Assembly (NCBI RefSeq): GCF_003261585.1
Contig: NZ_POVU01000003.1
Span: 229,138 to 293,137 of the forward strand
Origin: Acinetobacter sp. MB5
GTDB lineage: Bacteria > Pseudomonadota > Gammaproteobacteria > Pseudomonadales > Moraxellaceae
Direction of reading: 5' to 3'
Length of the DNA: 64,000 nt
The position numbers and the translations under genes were made by a program. This document shows, piece by piece, positions 17,806 through 27,393 of this stretch. Below the pieces are notes generated by a model, which had not been told where the DNA came from, made no database searches, and saw only the letters and a program-made list of their open reading frames with translations. Position 1 is the stretch's first letter; every line of letters begins with the position of its first letter.

Positions 17806-18800
17806 GCTGCTGCTCCAACTAATGCATAGCAGGTTTCATCATTATCAACTGTCGCAGGTTGACTGAGCAGGAATGCCCCCTGCCCCAAACCAAGAGAAGT
17901 GACAGTGGCAAGTTGTAAGGGCTGAATATCGGCAACATCTAAAATAAGGCGAACATCGACGAGCAATGTTGGGCTACACCAAGTTTGCAATAAATGTTTG
18001 AGTTTCTGGCTCAGTGGCTGCTCAGGTAAAAATTCAAGATAATGCTGATGCTTCATCGGGCCAATCTGGATTTCAATTTTTCCGTCCATTTGGCGAATGC
18101 TTTCACCACAAAAACTATTCACGCCAAGTTGAGTAGGTTGCAATCCACCTAAACAACTGCGCTGTTCATCGCTCAAATAAAAACGTTCCGTAATAAATTC
18201 TTTAATCTCAATCGGCTGTTTAAACACACAGTTCAACACTGTACGTAATGCATGTGCCGTATTGTTTTGCCCCTGCATCAATCCTGCAAATTCTGCAAAA
18301 TATTCGTCCAGTTCAGACTGTTGATGCTGATCACGAACATAACCATTTAAAGCATGCAGAATATCCAAATAGTCATTTTTCTGTTCAATCTCATAACGCA
18401 CAGGTAAGTTATAGGCCAAACTGGCATCAACATATTGCGCAGTTAGGCTGTGATTAAACAGATCAAGAAAGGCTTGAGTTTCCTGACGTTGCTGACGTGG
18501 GCTCTGCCGAATTTTATGCGTATAAGTATAAGGTAACGCCCCTTGTGTGCCCGTCAGCCCAACCAGTAAATTACGGATTTGGATCTGTTCATCTTGCAGC
18601 GTTAAGGCTTCTACTTCACTCGCTGGGAAACTCAAACTCAGTGACGTACCAAACTGAAATGCATCTGCCCAATGTTGCGTATCGAGTTGATAAGGCGCAT
18701 GCCGCAATAAACGTGTCGCCTGAATAAACTCAAATGCAGTTGCCTGCTCGAAGATCGCTGCAACTACAGAAGCGTCTTGCCACCAACGTTCTGAACGCAT
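17802..18800 (-). CDS. tssG: T6SS baseplate protein TssG
   Basis: The 332-residue protein has the TssG/DUF1305 N-terminus (FIQATRLLRH), the middle block LVGLTGTQGALPYTYT and FLDLFNH typical of the family. TssG forms the baseplate wedge with TssF, TssE and TssK. Its start lies inside the 3' end of tssF (37-base overlap), and its stop overlaps the next gene by four bases, so it is translated as part of a coupled chain. Confidence 0.93.
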   Translation of the reverse strand: MRSERWWQDASVVAAIFEQATAFEFIQATRLLRHAPYQLDTQHWADAFQFGTSLSLSFPASEVEALTLQDEQIQIRNLLVGLTGTQGALPYTYTHKIRQSPRQQRQETQAFLDLFNHSLTAQYVDASLAYNLPVRYEIEQKNDYLDILHALNGYVRDQHQQSELDEYFAEFAGLMQGQNNTAHALRTVLNCVFKQPIEIKEFITERFYLSDEQRSCLGGLQPTQLGVNSFCGESIRQMDGKIEIQIGPMKHQHYLEFLPEQPLSQKLKHLLQTWCSPTLLVDVRLILDVADIQPLQLATVTSLGLGQGAFLLSQPATVDNDETCYALVGAAA

Positions 18801-20572
18801 TGGTATAACTCCTGCTGGGTTGCATGATCTTGAACCACCACATCAACAAAACTGTTGATCTGAACTTTTAAATTAAAAATGTGGCTCAGCATTTGGCTAA
18901 ACAAATACAGACTATGTCCACGGAAAACACGGCTATCGATACTGAGCTTGGCTTTTACACCACGAATAAACATCGGGAAAGGCTTGCTATCCACCAGTTT
19001 ATGCACCAAGAAAAATTCGACGTGTTTAATCGCATCAATCAACAAATGATTTTCTTTGGAATTCGGTAAGTTATATAAACTGAGCAACTCTTTAAGATGT
19101 GTGACGGTATCCCCTTTCATCAAAGCCAAGGTATTCAGTGACAAATGCGAAATAATCCGCCACTGTTCTTGCTGATTTTGCTGAAAATACTGTGGTAATG
19201 TCGGACGCTTCAATAACACGGCACGGCGCGCCAAACTGCTCTCATTCAAATTCAAAATATTATTGGTTTGTCCCAGTGCTTCATGTGGCAAATCCCGATT
19301 GGAACACAGCAATTTGGTACTGATAAAATCCGACTTGGTGGCATAAGGCTCAAGACTTTTCGAGATAATCGAATATCCCATTTCGATCAGTTCAGACTTG
19401 AGTTGCTTCGGGTTCAATGCATAAAAAAACTGATCGCGATCTTGTTGATAATGGCTCATCGCAAAAAAAGGCAATACAGGTGTATAGCTTTGTTCCTGAT
19501 CGGTTTTTTCCCGAATCATATGCATACCCAAAATTGAATACACCTGATAAAACTCAGGGTGATGGACATCGGTAATCAGTGGATATTCGAGTTGCTGATG
19601 ATTGATCTTTTGCGGTTCAGCCTGCTTCTCAAACAGGTTGACTGCTGGGCTGGTGAACAGTTTGAAATTGGCAACATCCAATTCAGAATAATTACGCACC
19701 AAAGCTTGATCATTGAGATTCAGTTTAAAATGGAGCTGTAATTCAAACTCGCGATGCTGTTTTAAATGGGGTTTTAATGCCGCCAAATTCAGATTGAGAT
19801 AATTGAATTTCTCAGGAAAACAGAAATATTCCATCAGCAAACGATAAGCGTGGTGCGTATGCTGATCAATCGGCAAAAGACTTTCACTTTCCTCAAATCC
19901 CATCACACTAAACGGATTGGCAATCTCAATACGTTGCTGTCCGATTTTTAAAGAAAATGCAGTCCCTTGTTTAAAAATACTGTCGAGAACTTGCAGTGGA
20001 AAGTGTGAAATCGCATCCAGATAAATCGGCAAATGTTCTTGTGTCATCCATGCTTGAGCATCGCTATAGATCGCAAATTTAAAACTCAGGGTCGCATTTT
20101 GCTTGAGCTGCAAATGAGCACTGGGTGCGGTACTAAAGTTTAGATCGGCCAAGCTCATCGGCAACAGTCGTACCGTCTGTGTGGTATTAAACTCACATTG
20201 CACCCCTTTAATACTGCGGGATTTCAAGGTGGTTTGAGCAGGAATGATATGGGCTTCTGTCAACTGTTTAAGTTTGCTTGGGTCTTCAAAACTCACCACC
20301 GTACAGGCAGGAAATGGGCGCAAATACTGCGGAAACATCACCTCAAATAAAGCTCGGGTGAATACATCGTAACTGTCGGTCAGTTTTTTATCGATTCGTG
20401 CTGAAACCAGCGAAAATGCCTGAATCAAACGCTCAATATGTGGATCATCGATTTGTTCTTGATTTAAAGACAGTCGCTGGGCAATTTTTGGGTATTTTTG
20501 TGCGAATGCCCGCGACTGCTGTCCAAATTCTTGTAGTTGTTTTTCATAGTAGGGTAAAAGATCATCAATCAC
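18764..20572 (-). CDS. tssF: T6SS baseplate protein TssF
   Basis: The 602-residue protein has the TssF/DUF879 hallmarks: DDLLPYYEKQLQEFGQQSRAFAQKYPKIAQRL at the start, then ARIDKKLTDSYDVFTRALFEVMFPQYLRPFP. TssF pairs with TssG to form the arms of the baseplate wedge. It lies 11 bases after tssE. The length is in the usual range for the family. Confidence 0.95.
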   Translation of the reverse strand: MIDDLLPYYEKQLQEFGQQSRAFAQKYPKIAQRLSLNQEQIDDPHIERLIQAFSLVSARIDKKLTDSYDVFTRALFEVMFPQYLRPFPACTVVSFEDPSKLKQLTEAHIIPAQTTLKSRSIKGVQCEFNTTQTVRLLPMSLADLNFSTAPSAHLQLKQNATLSFKFAIYSDAQAWMTQEHLPIYLDAISHFPLQVLDSIFKQGTAFSLKIGQQRIEIANPFSVMGFEESESLLPIDQHTHHAYRLLMEYFCFPEKFNYLNLNLAALKPHLKQHREFELQLHFKLNLNDQALVRNYSELDVANFKLFTSPAVNLFEKQAEPQKINHQQLEYPLITDVHHPEFYQVYSILGMHMIREKTDQEQSYTPVLPFFAMSHYQQDRDQFFYALNPKQLKSELIEMGYSIISKSLEPYATKSDFISTKLLCSNRDLPHEALGQTNNILNLNESSLARRAVLLKRPTLPQYFQQNQQEQWRIISHLSLNTLALMKGDTVTHLKELLSLYNLPNSKENHLLIDAIKHVEFFLVHKLVDSKPFPMFIRGVKAKLSIDSRVFRGHSLYLFSQMLSHIFNLKVQINSFVDVVVQDHATQQELYQCVQNVGGKTLL

Positions 20573-20583
20573 AGTAGACCCGC

Positions 20584-21057
20584 TTAATTCCGTGTAGAAA
20601 TTACATATTGTTGTGTTGTTGGTTTTAATAAAGCATCAAAAATGACAGGCTCATATAACGGGTGAATGTTTAAATATGCTTGGATACTTAAACACAATGA
20701 CCCCATATTGTGCCCGTCAAGTAACATCTCTACTTTGGCTTGCTTTAACCGCGGTTCATGGGCTGCAATCGACTGTTCAATAGACTGGCAAATCTTGTCC
20801 CGATCTAGCGGATTGGCTGTCGACAACCCCACAAAATCGATAATGCCAAACTGCAAAATGGACTGACTCACCAATGGATACTGGCTCATGTCCTGATCAA
20901 GTTTTGCAACGCGACTATTGAGTAAATCCTCCAGATCACGTGCCACCGATTCACGCAGTTGCTGAATCGACAAACCTTGCACATGGTCATGTTCTGGGGT
21001 CAAACGGTCGAATAAAGTCGAACGAAACCCATAAGGATACAGATGATCTAATTTCAT
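20584..21057 (-). CDS. tssE: T6SS baseplate protein TssE (gp25-like)
   Basis: The 157-residue protein shows the gp25-like pattern: FRSTLFDRLTP near the start, RDLEDLLNSR, and SILQFGIIDFVG. TssE is the wedge component that starts sheath assembly. It is separated from hcp by a 73-base spacer with a 30-base perfect palindrome, which probably lowers its expression relative to hcp. Confidence 0.93.
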   Translation of the reverse strand: MKLDHLYPYGFRSTLFDRLTPEHDHVQGLSIQQLRESVARDLEDLLNSRVAKLDQDMSQYPLVSQSILQFGIIDFVGLSTANPLDRDKICQSIEQSIAAHEPRLKQAKVEMLLDGHNMGSLCLSIQAYLNIHPLYEPVIFDALLKPTTQQYVISTRN

Positions 21058-21080
21058 TTTAGTTATAAATTTTAATTAAA

Positions 21081-21110
21081 TAGAGATTAACAGCATGCTG
21101 TTAATCTCTA
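21081..21110. terminator. 30-base perfect palindrome between hcp and tssE
   Basis: Fifteen bases starting TAGAGATTAACAGCA are followed at once by their exact reverse complement. On the minus-strand transcript this forms a strong hairpin right after hcp, followed by an AT-rich stretch without a clean U-run. It fits a partial terminator or an mRNA 3' stabiliser that keeps hcp transcript abundant while passing some transcription to tssE. Confidence 0.6.
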
Positions 21111-21130
21111 TAACAATCAGCTCAGTCCAA

Positions 21131-21634
21131 TTACGCTGCGTAAGATGCAGTGTTGTTAGAAAGAGACCATTTCTTGGTTACAGCACCTTTCGCTGTACCG
21201 CTAATGTCTTGTTGGTTATATGTCCACTCAACCGCAGCATATTTCAAACCAAAGGCTTCAGTCGGCACACCTTCTTCATTCACGTTTGGCGTTACGCTAG
21301 AGACAAGAACGTGTTTCAGTTTGATTTGTAAGTATTTAATGCGCTTGTCACCATTGGCACGGTAAAAGTCGATCTGTACTTCATCAAAGGTATAACCTGC
21401 TGAACATGCTTCCCAAAGTTTTGGACTGGTTGCATCCAAATCTTTAATAAACAACATGTCAGAGTGCTCAACACGTTCTGCGGTGTGACCACCTACGCTA
21501 CTTGAAGTCGCTGATTTTGGTTGGCGAATGTTGTGTGACCAAGAATTCACTTCTAACCAGTCTTTATGTTCTGAGTCACGAGATTCGCCGTCAACTTTGT
21601 ATTTGCCACGAAACTGGACGTAGATGTCTTTCAT
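21131..21634 (-). CDS. hcp: T6SS tube protein Hcp (TssD)
   Basis: The 167-residue protein has the Hcp family features: DIYVQFRGKYKVDGESRD at the start, SWSHNI, and AFGLKYAAVEWTYNQQD near the end. Hexamer rings of Hcp stack into the inner tube that is fired into targets. SD AAGGA lies 9 bases before ATG. It sits 49 bases after tssC and before the palindrome, an arrangement that allows higher expression than the baseplate genes. Confidence 0.96.
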   Translation of the reverse strand: MKDIYVQFRGKYKVDGESRDSEHKDWLEVNSWSHNIRQPKSATSSSVGGHTAERVEHSDMLFIKDLDATSPKLWEACSAGYTFDEVQIDFYRANGDKRIKYLQIKLKHVLVSSVTPNVNEEGVPTEAFGLKYAAVEWTYNQQDISGTAKGAVTKKWSLSNNTASYAA

Positions 21635-21683
21635 TTAGGAATTATCCTTTTTTAATTTAAAGTTATTATGTAGTTGGCTCTAA

Positions 21684-23165
21684 TTAGTTAGAGGGCTGAG
21701 GTAACTCAGCAACAAGTCTCAAAGAAACTGATAACTCGTCCAACTGGAAATGCGGTCTTAAAAAGACCACGGATTTGTAGTGACCTGGACGAGCCGGATC
21801 TTCTACAACCTTGACTGATGCTTCACGCAGCGGGTACTGCGCTTTGGCTTCTTGCGAAGCCCCATCATCAAGCAAAACGTATTGCGACAACCATCCATTT
21901 AAAAATGCTTCGACATTCCCCGCGGAAGCAAAACTTCCAACTTTATCGCGCATCATGGCTTTTAAATAATGGGCAATACGCGATACCGCCATGATGTATT
22001 GAATCTGGCTTGACAGCGCAGAATTCGCATTCGCCATATCGGTATCGTATTTTTTTGGTTTTTGTGTCGACTGTGCGCCAAAAAAAGCCGCATAGTCCGT
22101 GTTTTTACAGTGCACCAGTGGAATAAAGCCCAGATCACTGAGTTCTTTTTCACGGCGGTCGGTAATCGCAATTTCAGTTGGACACTTAAATACGACTTCA
22201 CCATCGCTGGTTTTAAAGGTATGCACAGGCAAACCTTCGACCAAGCCACCCCCTTCGACACCACGAATTGCAGCACACCAACCATGTAGGTCAAAGGCGT
22301 TGGTTAAACGTGTGGCAAAGGCATAAGCAGCATTCATCCACAAATATTCACCGTGATTTTGACCAGAAACTTCTTCAACATAATTAAAGCCTTCAGTTGC
22401 AGTCCCCTCTTTTGGATGGTATGGCAAACGTCCCAAAACATGCGGCATGGTTAAGCCTACATAACGGGAATCTTCACTATCACGGAATGAACGCCACTGC
22501 ACATATTCAGCGGTTTCAAAAATTTTCGATACATCGCGCGGACGGTCAATATCGGTAAATGAATCCAGACCTAATATGCTTGGGCTAGCTGCTGAAATGA
22601 AGGGTGCATGTGACGCTGCTGCAACATGGGCAATTTGCTCAAGCAGATACATGTCTGATGGTGTACGGTCAAACTCAAAATCACCAATCAAGGTTGAGTA
22701 AGGTGCACCACCAAATGAACCATATTCTTCTTCGTAGATTTTTTTAAATAAGGTACTTTGATCAAAATCAGTTGCACCCTGAAAGTCTTTCACCAACTCT
22801 TTTTTGGTGGTATTGAGCATGCGAATTTTAATCAGGGGATTCGATGGCGTTTCCTGACAAAAATAATATAAACCACGCCAAGTCGCTTCAATTTTTTGGA
22901 ATTGTTCATGGTGCATAATTTTGCTGAGCTGACTGGAAATCAGGTCATCAATTTCTGCAATCCGCTTGTCAATTGATGAGGTCATGTTTTCCGATACCAC
23001 AATCGTGCCTGCCATGACTTCTTTGGCTAACTCACTAATCAAACTCTTTGCACGAACATGTTCTTCGTCATTACGTGCGATTCGGCTTTGTTCCACAATC
23101 GAGTCAAGTAATCCCACCTGTTCAGCATTTACAGCACTCAGTGCTGACATTTGAGCATTACTCAT
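21684..23165 (-). CDS. tssC: T6SS large sheath protein TssC (VipB)
   Basis: The 493-residue protein carries the TssC signatures EATWRGLYYFCQETPSN, VGLTMPHVLGRLPYH and a C-terminal HFQLDELSVSLRLVAELP. With TssB it forms the contractile sheath recycled by ClpV. Its start overlaps the end of tssB by 8 bases, so the two are translationally coupled. Confidence 0.97.
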   Translation of the reverse strand: MSNAQMSALSAVNAEQVGLLDSIVEQSRIARNDEEHVRAKSLISELAKEVMAGTIVVSENMTSSIDKRIAEIDDLISSQLSKIMHHEQFQKIEATWRGLYYFCQETPSNPLIKIRMLNTTKKELVKDFQGATDFDQSTLFKKIYEEEYGSFGGAPYSTLIGDFEFDRTPSDMYLLEQIAHVAAASHAPFISAASPSILGLDSFTDIDRPRDVSKIFETAEYVQWRSFRDSEDSRYVGLTMPHVLGRLPYHPKEGTATEGFNYVEEVSGQNHGEYLWMNAAYAFATRLTNAFDLHGWCAAIRGVEGGGLVEGLPVHTFKTSDGEVVFKCPTEIAITDRREKELSDLGFIPLVHCKNTDYAAFFGAQSTQKPKKYDTDMANANSALSSQIQYIMAVSRIAHYLKAMMRDKVGSFASAGNVEAFLNGWLSQYVLLDDGASQEAKAQYPLREASVKVVEDPARPGHYKSVVFLRPHFQLDELSVSLRLVAELPQPSN

Positions 23166-23661
23166 CAGCCACCTCCGCGCTTAATTTACGCACTTGATCT
23201 GTATTTTTCAGTACATCATCCAACAAGTCTTCTAAGCGTTCACTATTAGAGATTTTGTTACGTAAATCGGTCAAACGCGCACGCGCCTCAACCAACTTGC
23301 GTAAAGGATCAACTTGCTGAGCCACATTTTCAGGACGGAAGTCTTCCATCGAATTAAAAGTCAAATCCACGGACATGCGACCACCTTCTTCAGTCAAGGT
23401 ATTTTCAACCTGAAAGGCTGCACGTGGCGCAAGTGACTCCATCACTTCATCAATATTTTCAAGATCAACATTAACGAACTTTTTGTCTTTTAATTTGGTC
23501 TTTTCCAGTTCAGATGCCGCAGAAAAATCCCCCATAATTCCCACTACAAACGGGAGTTCTTTTGCTTCTTTTGCATCGCCAATTTCAACATCATAAGTCA
23601 GCTGAACACGTGGTGGACGGATACGTTGCAGCTTTTTCTGAACGCTTTCTCGTTTTGCCAT
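23158..23661 (-). CDS. tssB: T6SS small sheath protein TssB (VipA)
   Basis: The 167-residue protein has the TssB features: SVQKKLQRIRPPRVQLTYDVE, ELPFVVGIMGDFSA and a C-terminal helix (LRNKISNSERLEDLLDDVL). SD AGGA lies 10 bases before ATG. It forms the sheath heterodimer with TssC. The gene follows the AsaA-like gene by 15 bases. Confidence 0.96.
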   Translation of the reverse strand: MAKRESVQKKLQRIRPPRVQLTYDVEIGDAKEAKELPFVVGIMGDFSAASELEKTKLKDKKFVNVDLENIDEVMESLAPRAAFQVENTLTEEGGRMSVDLTFNSMEDFRPENVAQQVDPLRKLVEARARLTDLRNKISNSERLEDLLDDVLKNTDQVRKLSAEVADE

Positions 23662-23676
23662 GATTTTAATTTCCTA

Positions 23677-24324
23677 TTATCTTAATGCAGCAAATGGGCT
23701 ACTTGAATTGTGATGTACAGGTGCTACTGTCGCTTTTTGAGTTTTTGGCTTAGTGACAACCGCTGTAGCTGGTGTCTTATGTTTTACTGGAGCCACATAC
23801 GTTTTTTTAGGTGCAGCATAACGCGGCTTATAACTCTCTTTTTTCGTCTCAATCACCTCAGGTGCTGGCATTGCTAAACGAATATCTTCTGTCAATTTTT
23901 TTGCCGCTGGGTAAGTCAGATCCTTACTCAAATAGCGCACTTCTTCTTGACGCATGTGTTGCAAATTTTCTTCTGCAATCGCCACACCCGACAAGAAAGC
24001 TACATCTGTCAGCAACGTGCCACGGACATTTTGCTGTTTCAGTTGATTGACCAAGAGCAAGGCATTCAGGTTCTGATCCAACTCATGAAAACGCATGGCA
24101 ACTTGTGCCAACAGATCATTTTTTCGATCACTGTTTTTCTTATCGCATACTTGAGCATACAAGCTTAACAATGCCTGATCAGTCTGTCCTTCAGCTTGTG
24201 GATAATGACGAATACAGCTATGTTTTAATTTAATTTCTGGAGTTTCAGCATAGCCAAAACCACTCCACGACATGCCAAGCAAAATCGTAGAAAATACAAT
24301 ACTTTTTTTCAAAACATGCCTCAT
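23677..24324 (-). CDS. asaA: Periplasmic T6SS-associated protein, AsaA-like
   Basis: The 215-residue protein has a signal peptide ending in GFGYA, a helical middle region with paired Cys residues (residues 37 and 59), and a Lys/Pro/Ala/Thr-rich low-complexity tail. It is the first gene of the minus operon, the place where Acinetobacter carries asaA, a periplasmic protein reported to support TssM in a system without TssJ. The name rests on position and general features. The ATG at 24324 has no SD; a TTG at 24312 has GAGG 6 bases upstream and would give a cleaner signal peptide (MKKSIVFSTILL), so the true start may be there. Confidence 0.7.
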   Translation of the reverse strand: MRHVLKKSIVFSTILLGMSWSGFGYAETPEIKLKHSCIRHYPQAEGQTDQALLSLYAQVCDKKNSDRKNDLLAQVAMRFHELDQNLNALLLVNQLKQQNVRGTLLTDVAFLSGVAIAEENLQHMRQEEVRYLSKDLTYPAAKKLTEDIRLAMPAPEVIETKKESYKPRYAAPKKTYVAPVKHKTPATAVVTKPKTQKATVAPVHHNSSSPFAALR

Positions 24325-24426
24325 TAAAATTATTTAGATTTATGATTGATGAGCGCTAAATTTATTTTTTAAAAAGCATTTCGCCCATCAATTCTTATGT
24401 ATTTGTACCAAAACAAAACGGGCGGC

Positions 24427-24457
24427 ATTCTAACAAACAAACCCCACACAAAGTCAA
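24427..24457 (-). promoter_or_regulatory. Candidate sigma-70 promoter for the minus T6SS operon
   Basis: On the minus strand TTGACT (24452-24457) and TAGAAT (24427-24432) are 19 bases apart. The spacer is long, which fits a promoter needing an activator. The start site would fall near 24420, about 96 bases before asaA. The CRP/Vfr palindrome would then be centred about 71 bases upstream, a classic class I activator position. Confidence 0.45.
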
Positions 24458-24483
24458 GCTTAATATTTTAATATAATCTTTTT

Positions 24484-24499
24484 TGTGATTTTAATCACA
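24484..24499. promoter_or_regulatory. CRP/Vfr-type operator in the divergent T6SS promoter region
   Basis: TGTGATTTTAATCACA matches the CRP/Vfr palindrome TGTGA-N6-TCACA exactly, and the symmetry extends three more bases on each side (TTT/AAA). It lies between the divergent asaA and tssH genes. The match is direct; binding by a cAMP receptor protein is inference. Confidence 0.55.
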
Positions 24500-24706
24500 A
24501 AACATGTTTAATACATTCAAAAATTATATTTTAAAATCCCCCCTATCCAATAATAACTTTTTTATGTAGAATACCTCACATTAAACGCTGTTAAATTAAA
24601 TAAGTTATTGTTTTAATTAACTTTAATAAAAAACAGTATAACAAAGAATATCAAATTTAATTTTAAAACTTAGCTTTTTTGATATTCAAAAATATTTGAG
24701 ATGTAT

Positions 24707-27376
24707 ATGAGTAATTTAAAAATTTTAATTACAAAGCTGTCTTCTCCTGCACGTTCTGCATTAGAAAAATCAGCAAACACCTGTATTATTCAACAAAATT
24801 TTGAAATAGAAATTGAACATTTTTTCTTAGAAATGTTAAATCAGTCACAATACAATGATTTTAAAATTTTAATTAAGAAATATAAAATCCAACCCAATCA
24901 TATTATTCAAGATCTTAAAGATTCAATTACCCAATTACCCAAGGGGAATAATCGAACCCCTATTTTTGCAAAATCAATTGTCCAATTATTAGAACAGGCA
25001 TGGTTAATTGCTTCTGCTGATCAAAATCCGATTATTCGAACTGGACATTTATTAATTGCCTTGCTCACGGCACCTGATTTATATCAAATCGCAATACGGG
25101 CATCGAGCCAGTTTGACATCTTTCCAATCGACTCCCTGAAACATAAATTTCTAGAATTTTGCCAAGAAAGTATTGAACAAATTGCTGAAAATGCAGTACC
25201 TCAACCAACTGAACATGATGAGCAAGTTGCCCCAAATATCCCAAAAGCAAATCAGACACCAGCACTAGATCAATATACGATTAACCTGACTGAAAAAGCC
25301 AAATCGGGTGGCATTGATCCAGTCATTGGGCGTGAATATGAAATCCGATTAATGCTCGATATTCTGATGCGCCGCCGTCAAAACAACCCCATTTTGACAG
25401 GAGAACCAGGTGTCGGGAAAACCGCTGTCGTCGAAGGTCTAGCACTTAAAATTGCAAATGGCCAAGTGCCAGACGCTCTCAAAAATGTTCAGTTACATAC
25501 CCTTGATATGGGCTTGTTACAAGCGGGAGCGAGCGTTAAAGGCGAATTTGAAAATCGTCTTAAAGAAGTCATCAAAGAGGTTCAGGCCTCAACTCATCCA
25601 ATTATTTTGTTTATTGATGAAGCACACACTTTGATTGGCGCTGGTGGGCAAGCTGGGCAAAATGACGCTGCAAATTTACTCAAACCAGCCTTGGCTCGCG
25701 GCGAGCTACGCACGATTGCTGCAACCACATGGGCCGAATACAAACAGTATTTTGAAAAAGATGCTGCTTTGAGCCGTCGCTTTCAGGTCGTTAAAGTTGA
25801 AGAACCGACCGAAGCTGTCGCGATTGATATGCTTCGTGCCATGATTCCTGTGATGCAACAACATTTTAAACTCGACATTGATGATCAGGCGATTGTTGCA
25901 GCAGTTCAGGCCTCACATCGTTACATCAGTGGTCGCCAACTGCCAGATAAAGCGATTAGTGTACTTGATACGGCAGCAGCACGGGTTGCATTAACCCAAA
26001 ATGCACAACCTGTAAAGCTCGATCAACTGCAAGCCCAACATCATAATTTAAGTTTAGAGCAAAAAATTTTATTGCAAGAACAGCCACATCAACCTCTGCA
26101 CAGCGAGCGTTTGCAACAGCTTGAGCAACAGTTATCTGAACTTAATCATGAAATTGCAGTAACTAAGGAGCAATGGCAACAAGAGCTCGAATTAGTCCAG
26201 AAAATTCAAGCTTTACAAGCTCAGACTGAATCGGTAGATCCTAAAAAAATTCAAGAACTGCGTCGTGAACTACAACAACAGCAAGGTCAGCACCCCCTCG
26301 TTTTTGAACGCGTTAACCCACAGATTATCCACGAGATTATTTCCGACTGGACAGGTATTCCTGTGGGTAACATGATCAATGATGAGATTCAGCAGATTTT
26401 GACGCTTGATCAAAAGCTCGCTCAACGGGTGATGGGACAAGATCATGCTCTTGAACAGCTTGTACAAGGCATCAAAACCTCAAAAGCGAAACTTGAAGAC
26501 CCCAATAAACCACAGGGCGTGTTCTTCTTGGTTGGCCCTAGCGGTGTAGGTAAAACTGAAACAGCGCTGGCACTGGCACATGAACTCTACGGCGGTGAGC
26601 AACATCTCATCACGATCAACATGTCTGAATATCAAGAAGCACATAGCGTTTCATCACTGAAAGGCGCACCTCCAGGTTATGTCGGTTACGGTCAAGGCGG
26701 TGTTTTGACTGAAGCTGTTCGTCGTAATCCATACAGTGTTGTACTTCTGGATGAAATTGAAAAAGCCCATAGTGATGTGCAGGAACTGTTTTATCAGGTC
26801 TTTGACAAAGGCACGCTTGAAGATGGTGAAGGTCGTGTCATTGACTTTAAAAACACCACGATTTTGCTCACATCAAACACAGGCTCCAGCGCCATCATGC
26901 AGGCATGTATCAATCAACCTGTCAACGAATGGCCAAATGTTGAAGAATTGCTCGCCCAACTTAAACCGAGTTTATATCAACAATTCAAACCCGCCTTTTT
27001 AGGTCGTACTCGGATTGTGCCTTATTTCCCATTGCACGATGATTTACTCTTGCAAATCATCGAACATAAATTGCAAAAAATCACAACCCGCCTGACTCAG
27101 CAATATGGCTGTCAGGTGCAATACTCAAATGATGTTCTAGAATTACTGCTTGAACGCTGTACCGAAGTAGATAGCGGCGCACGCAATGCAGATAACATTT
27201 TAAATTCCAGCATTTTACCTGCACTGGCAACCGAAATTTTATTGGCACTGGCAGCACAAAAATTGCCTGAAGTGATTGTGATTGATGTTCAGGACAATGA
27301 CATTGTTTATCAGCTCGATCCTCAACCCAAAAGTAAAAAACGCCAACCCAAAAAAGACAAAGTTGCCGAAGCTTAA
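24707..27376 (+). CDS. tssH: T6SS sheath-recycling ATPase ClpV (TssH)
   Basis: I choose the ATG at 24707, where TTTGAG lies 6 bases upstream, over the ATG at 24701; the product is 889 residues. It has a Clp N-domain ([15 protein letters not shown]), AAA1 with Walker [14 protein letters not shown] (about residue 235) and Walker [15 protein letters not shown], a coiled-coil middle region, and AAA2 with [13 protein letters not shown] (about 610) and [11 protein letters not shown]. ClpV unfolds contracted TssBC sheath for reuse. It starts the plus operon, with 17 bases to tssA. Confidence 0.96.
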   Translation: MSNLKILITKLSSPARSALEKSANTCIIQQNFEIEIEHFFLEMLNQSQYNDFKILIKKYKIQPNHIIQDLKDSITQLPKGNNRTPIFAKSIVQLLEQAWLIASADQNPIIRTGHLLIALLTAPDLYQIAIRASSQFDIFPIDSLKHKFLEFCQESIEQIAENAVPQPTEHDEQVAPNIPKANQTPALDQYTINLTEKAKSGGIDPVIGREYEIRLMLDILMRRRQNNPILTGEPGVGKTAVVEGLALKIANGQVPDALKNVQLHTLDMGLLQAGASVKGEFENRLKEVIKEVQASTHPIILFIDEAHTLIGAGGQAGQNDAANLLKPALARGELRTIAATTWAEYKQYFEKDAALSRRFQVVKVEEPTEAVAIDMLRAMIPVMQQHFKLDIDDQAIVAAVQASHRYISGRQLPDKAISVLDTAAARVALTQNAQPVKLDQLQAQHHNLSLEQKILLQEQPHQPLHSERLQQLEQQLSELNHEIAVTKEQWQQELELVQKIQALQAQTESVDPKKIQELRRELQQQQGQHPLVFERVNPQIIHEIISDWTGIPVGNMINDEIQQILTLDQKLAQRVMGQDHALEQLVQGIKTSKAKLEDPNKPQGVFFLVGPSGVGKTETALALAHELYGGEQHLITINMSEYQEAHSVSSLKGAPPGYVGYGQGGVLTEAVRRNPYSVVLLDEIEKAHSDVQELFYQVFDKGTLEDGEGRVIDFKNTTILLTSNTGSSAIMQACINQPVNEWPNVEELLAQLKPSLYQQFKPAFLGRTRIVPYFPLHDDLLLQIIEHKLQKITTRLTQQYGCQVQYSNDVLELLLERCTEVDSGARNADNILNSSILPALATEILLALAAQKLPEVIVIDVQDNDIVYQLDPQPKSKKRQPKKDKVAEA

Positions 27377-27393
27377 ATTAATCGAGCCTAATT

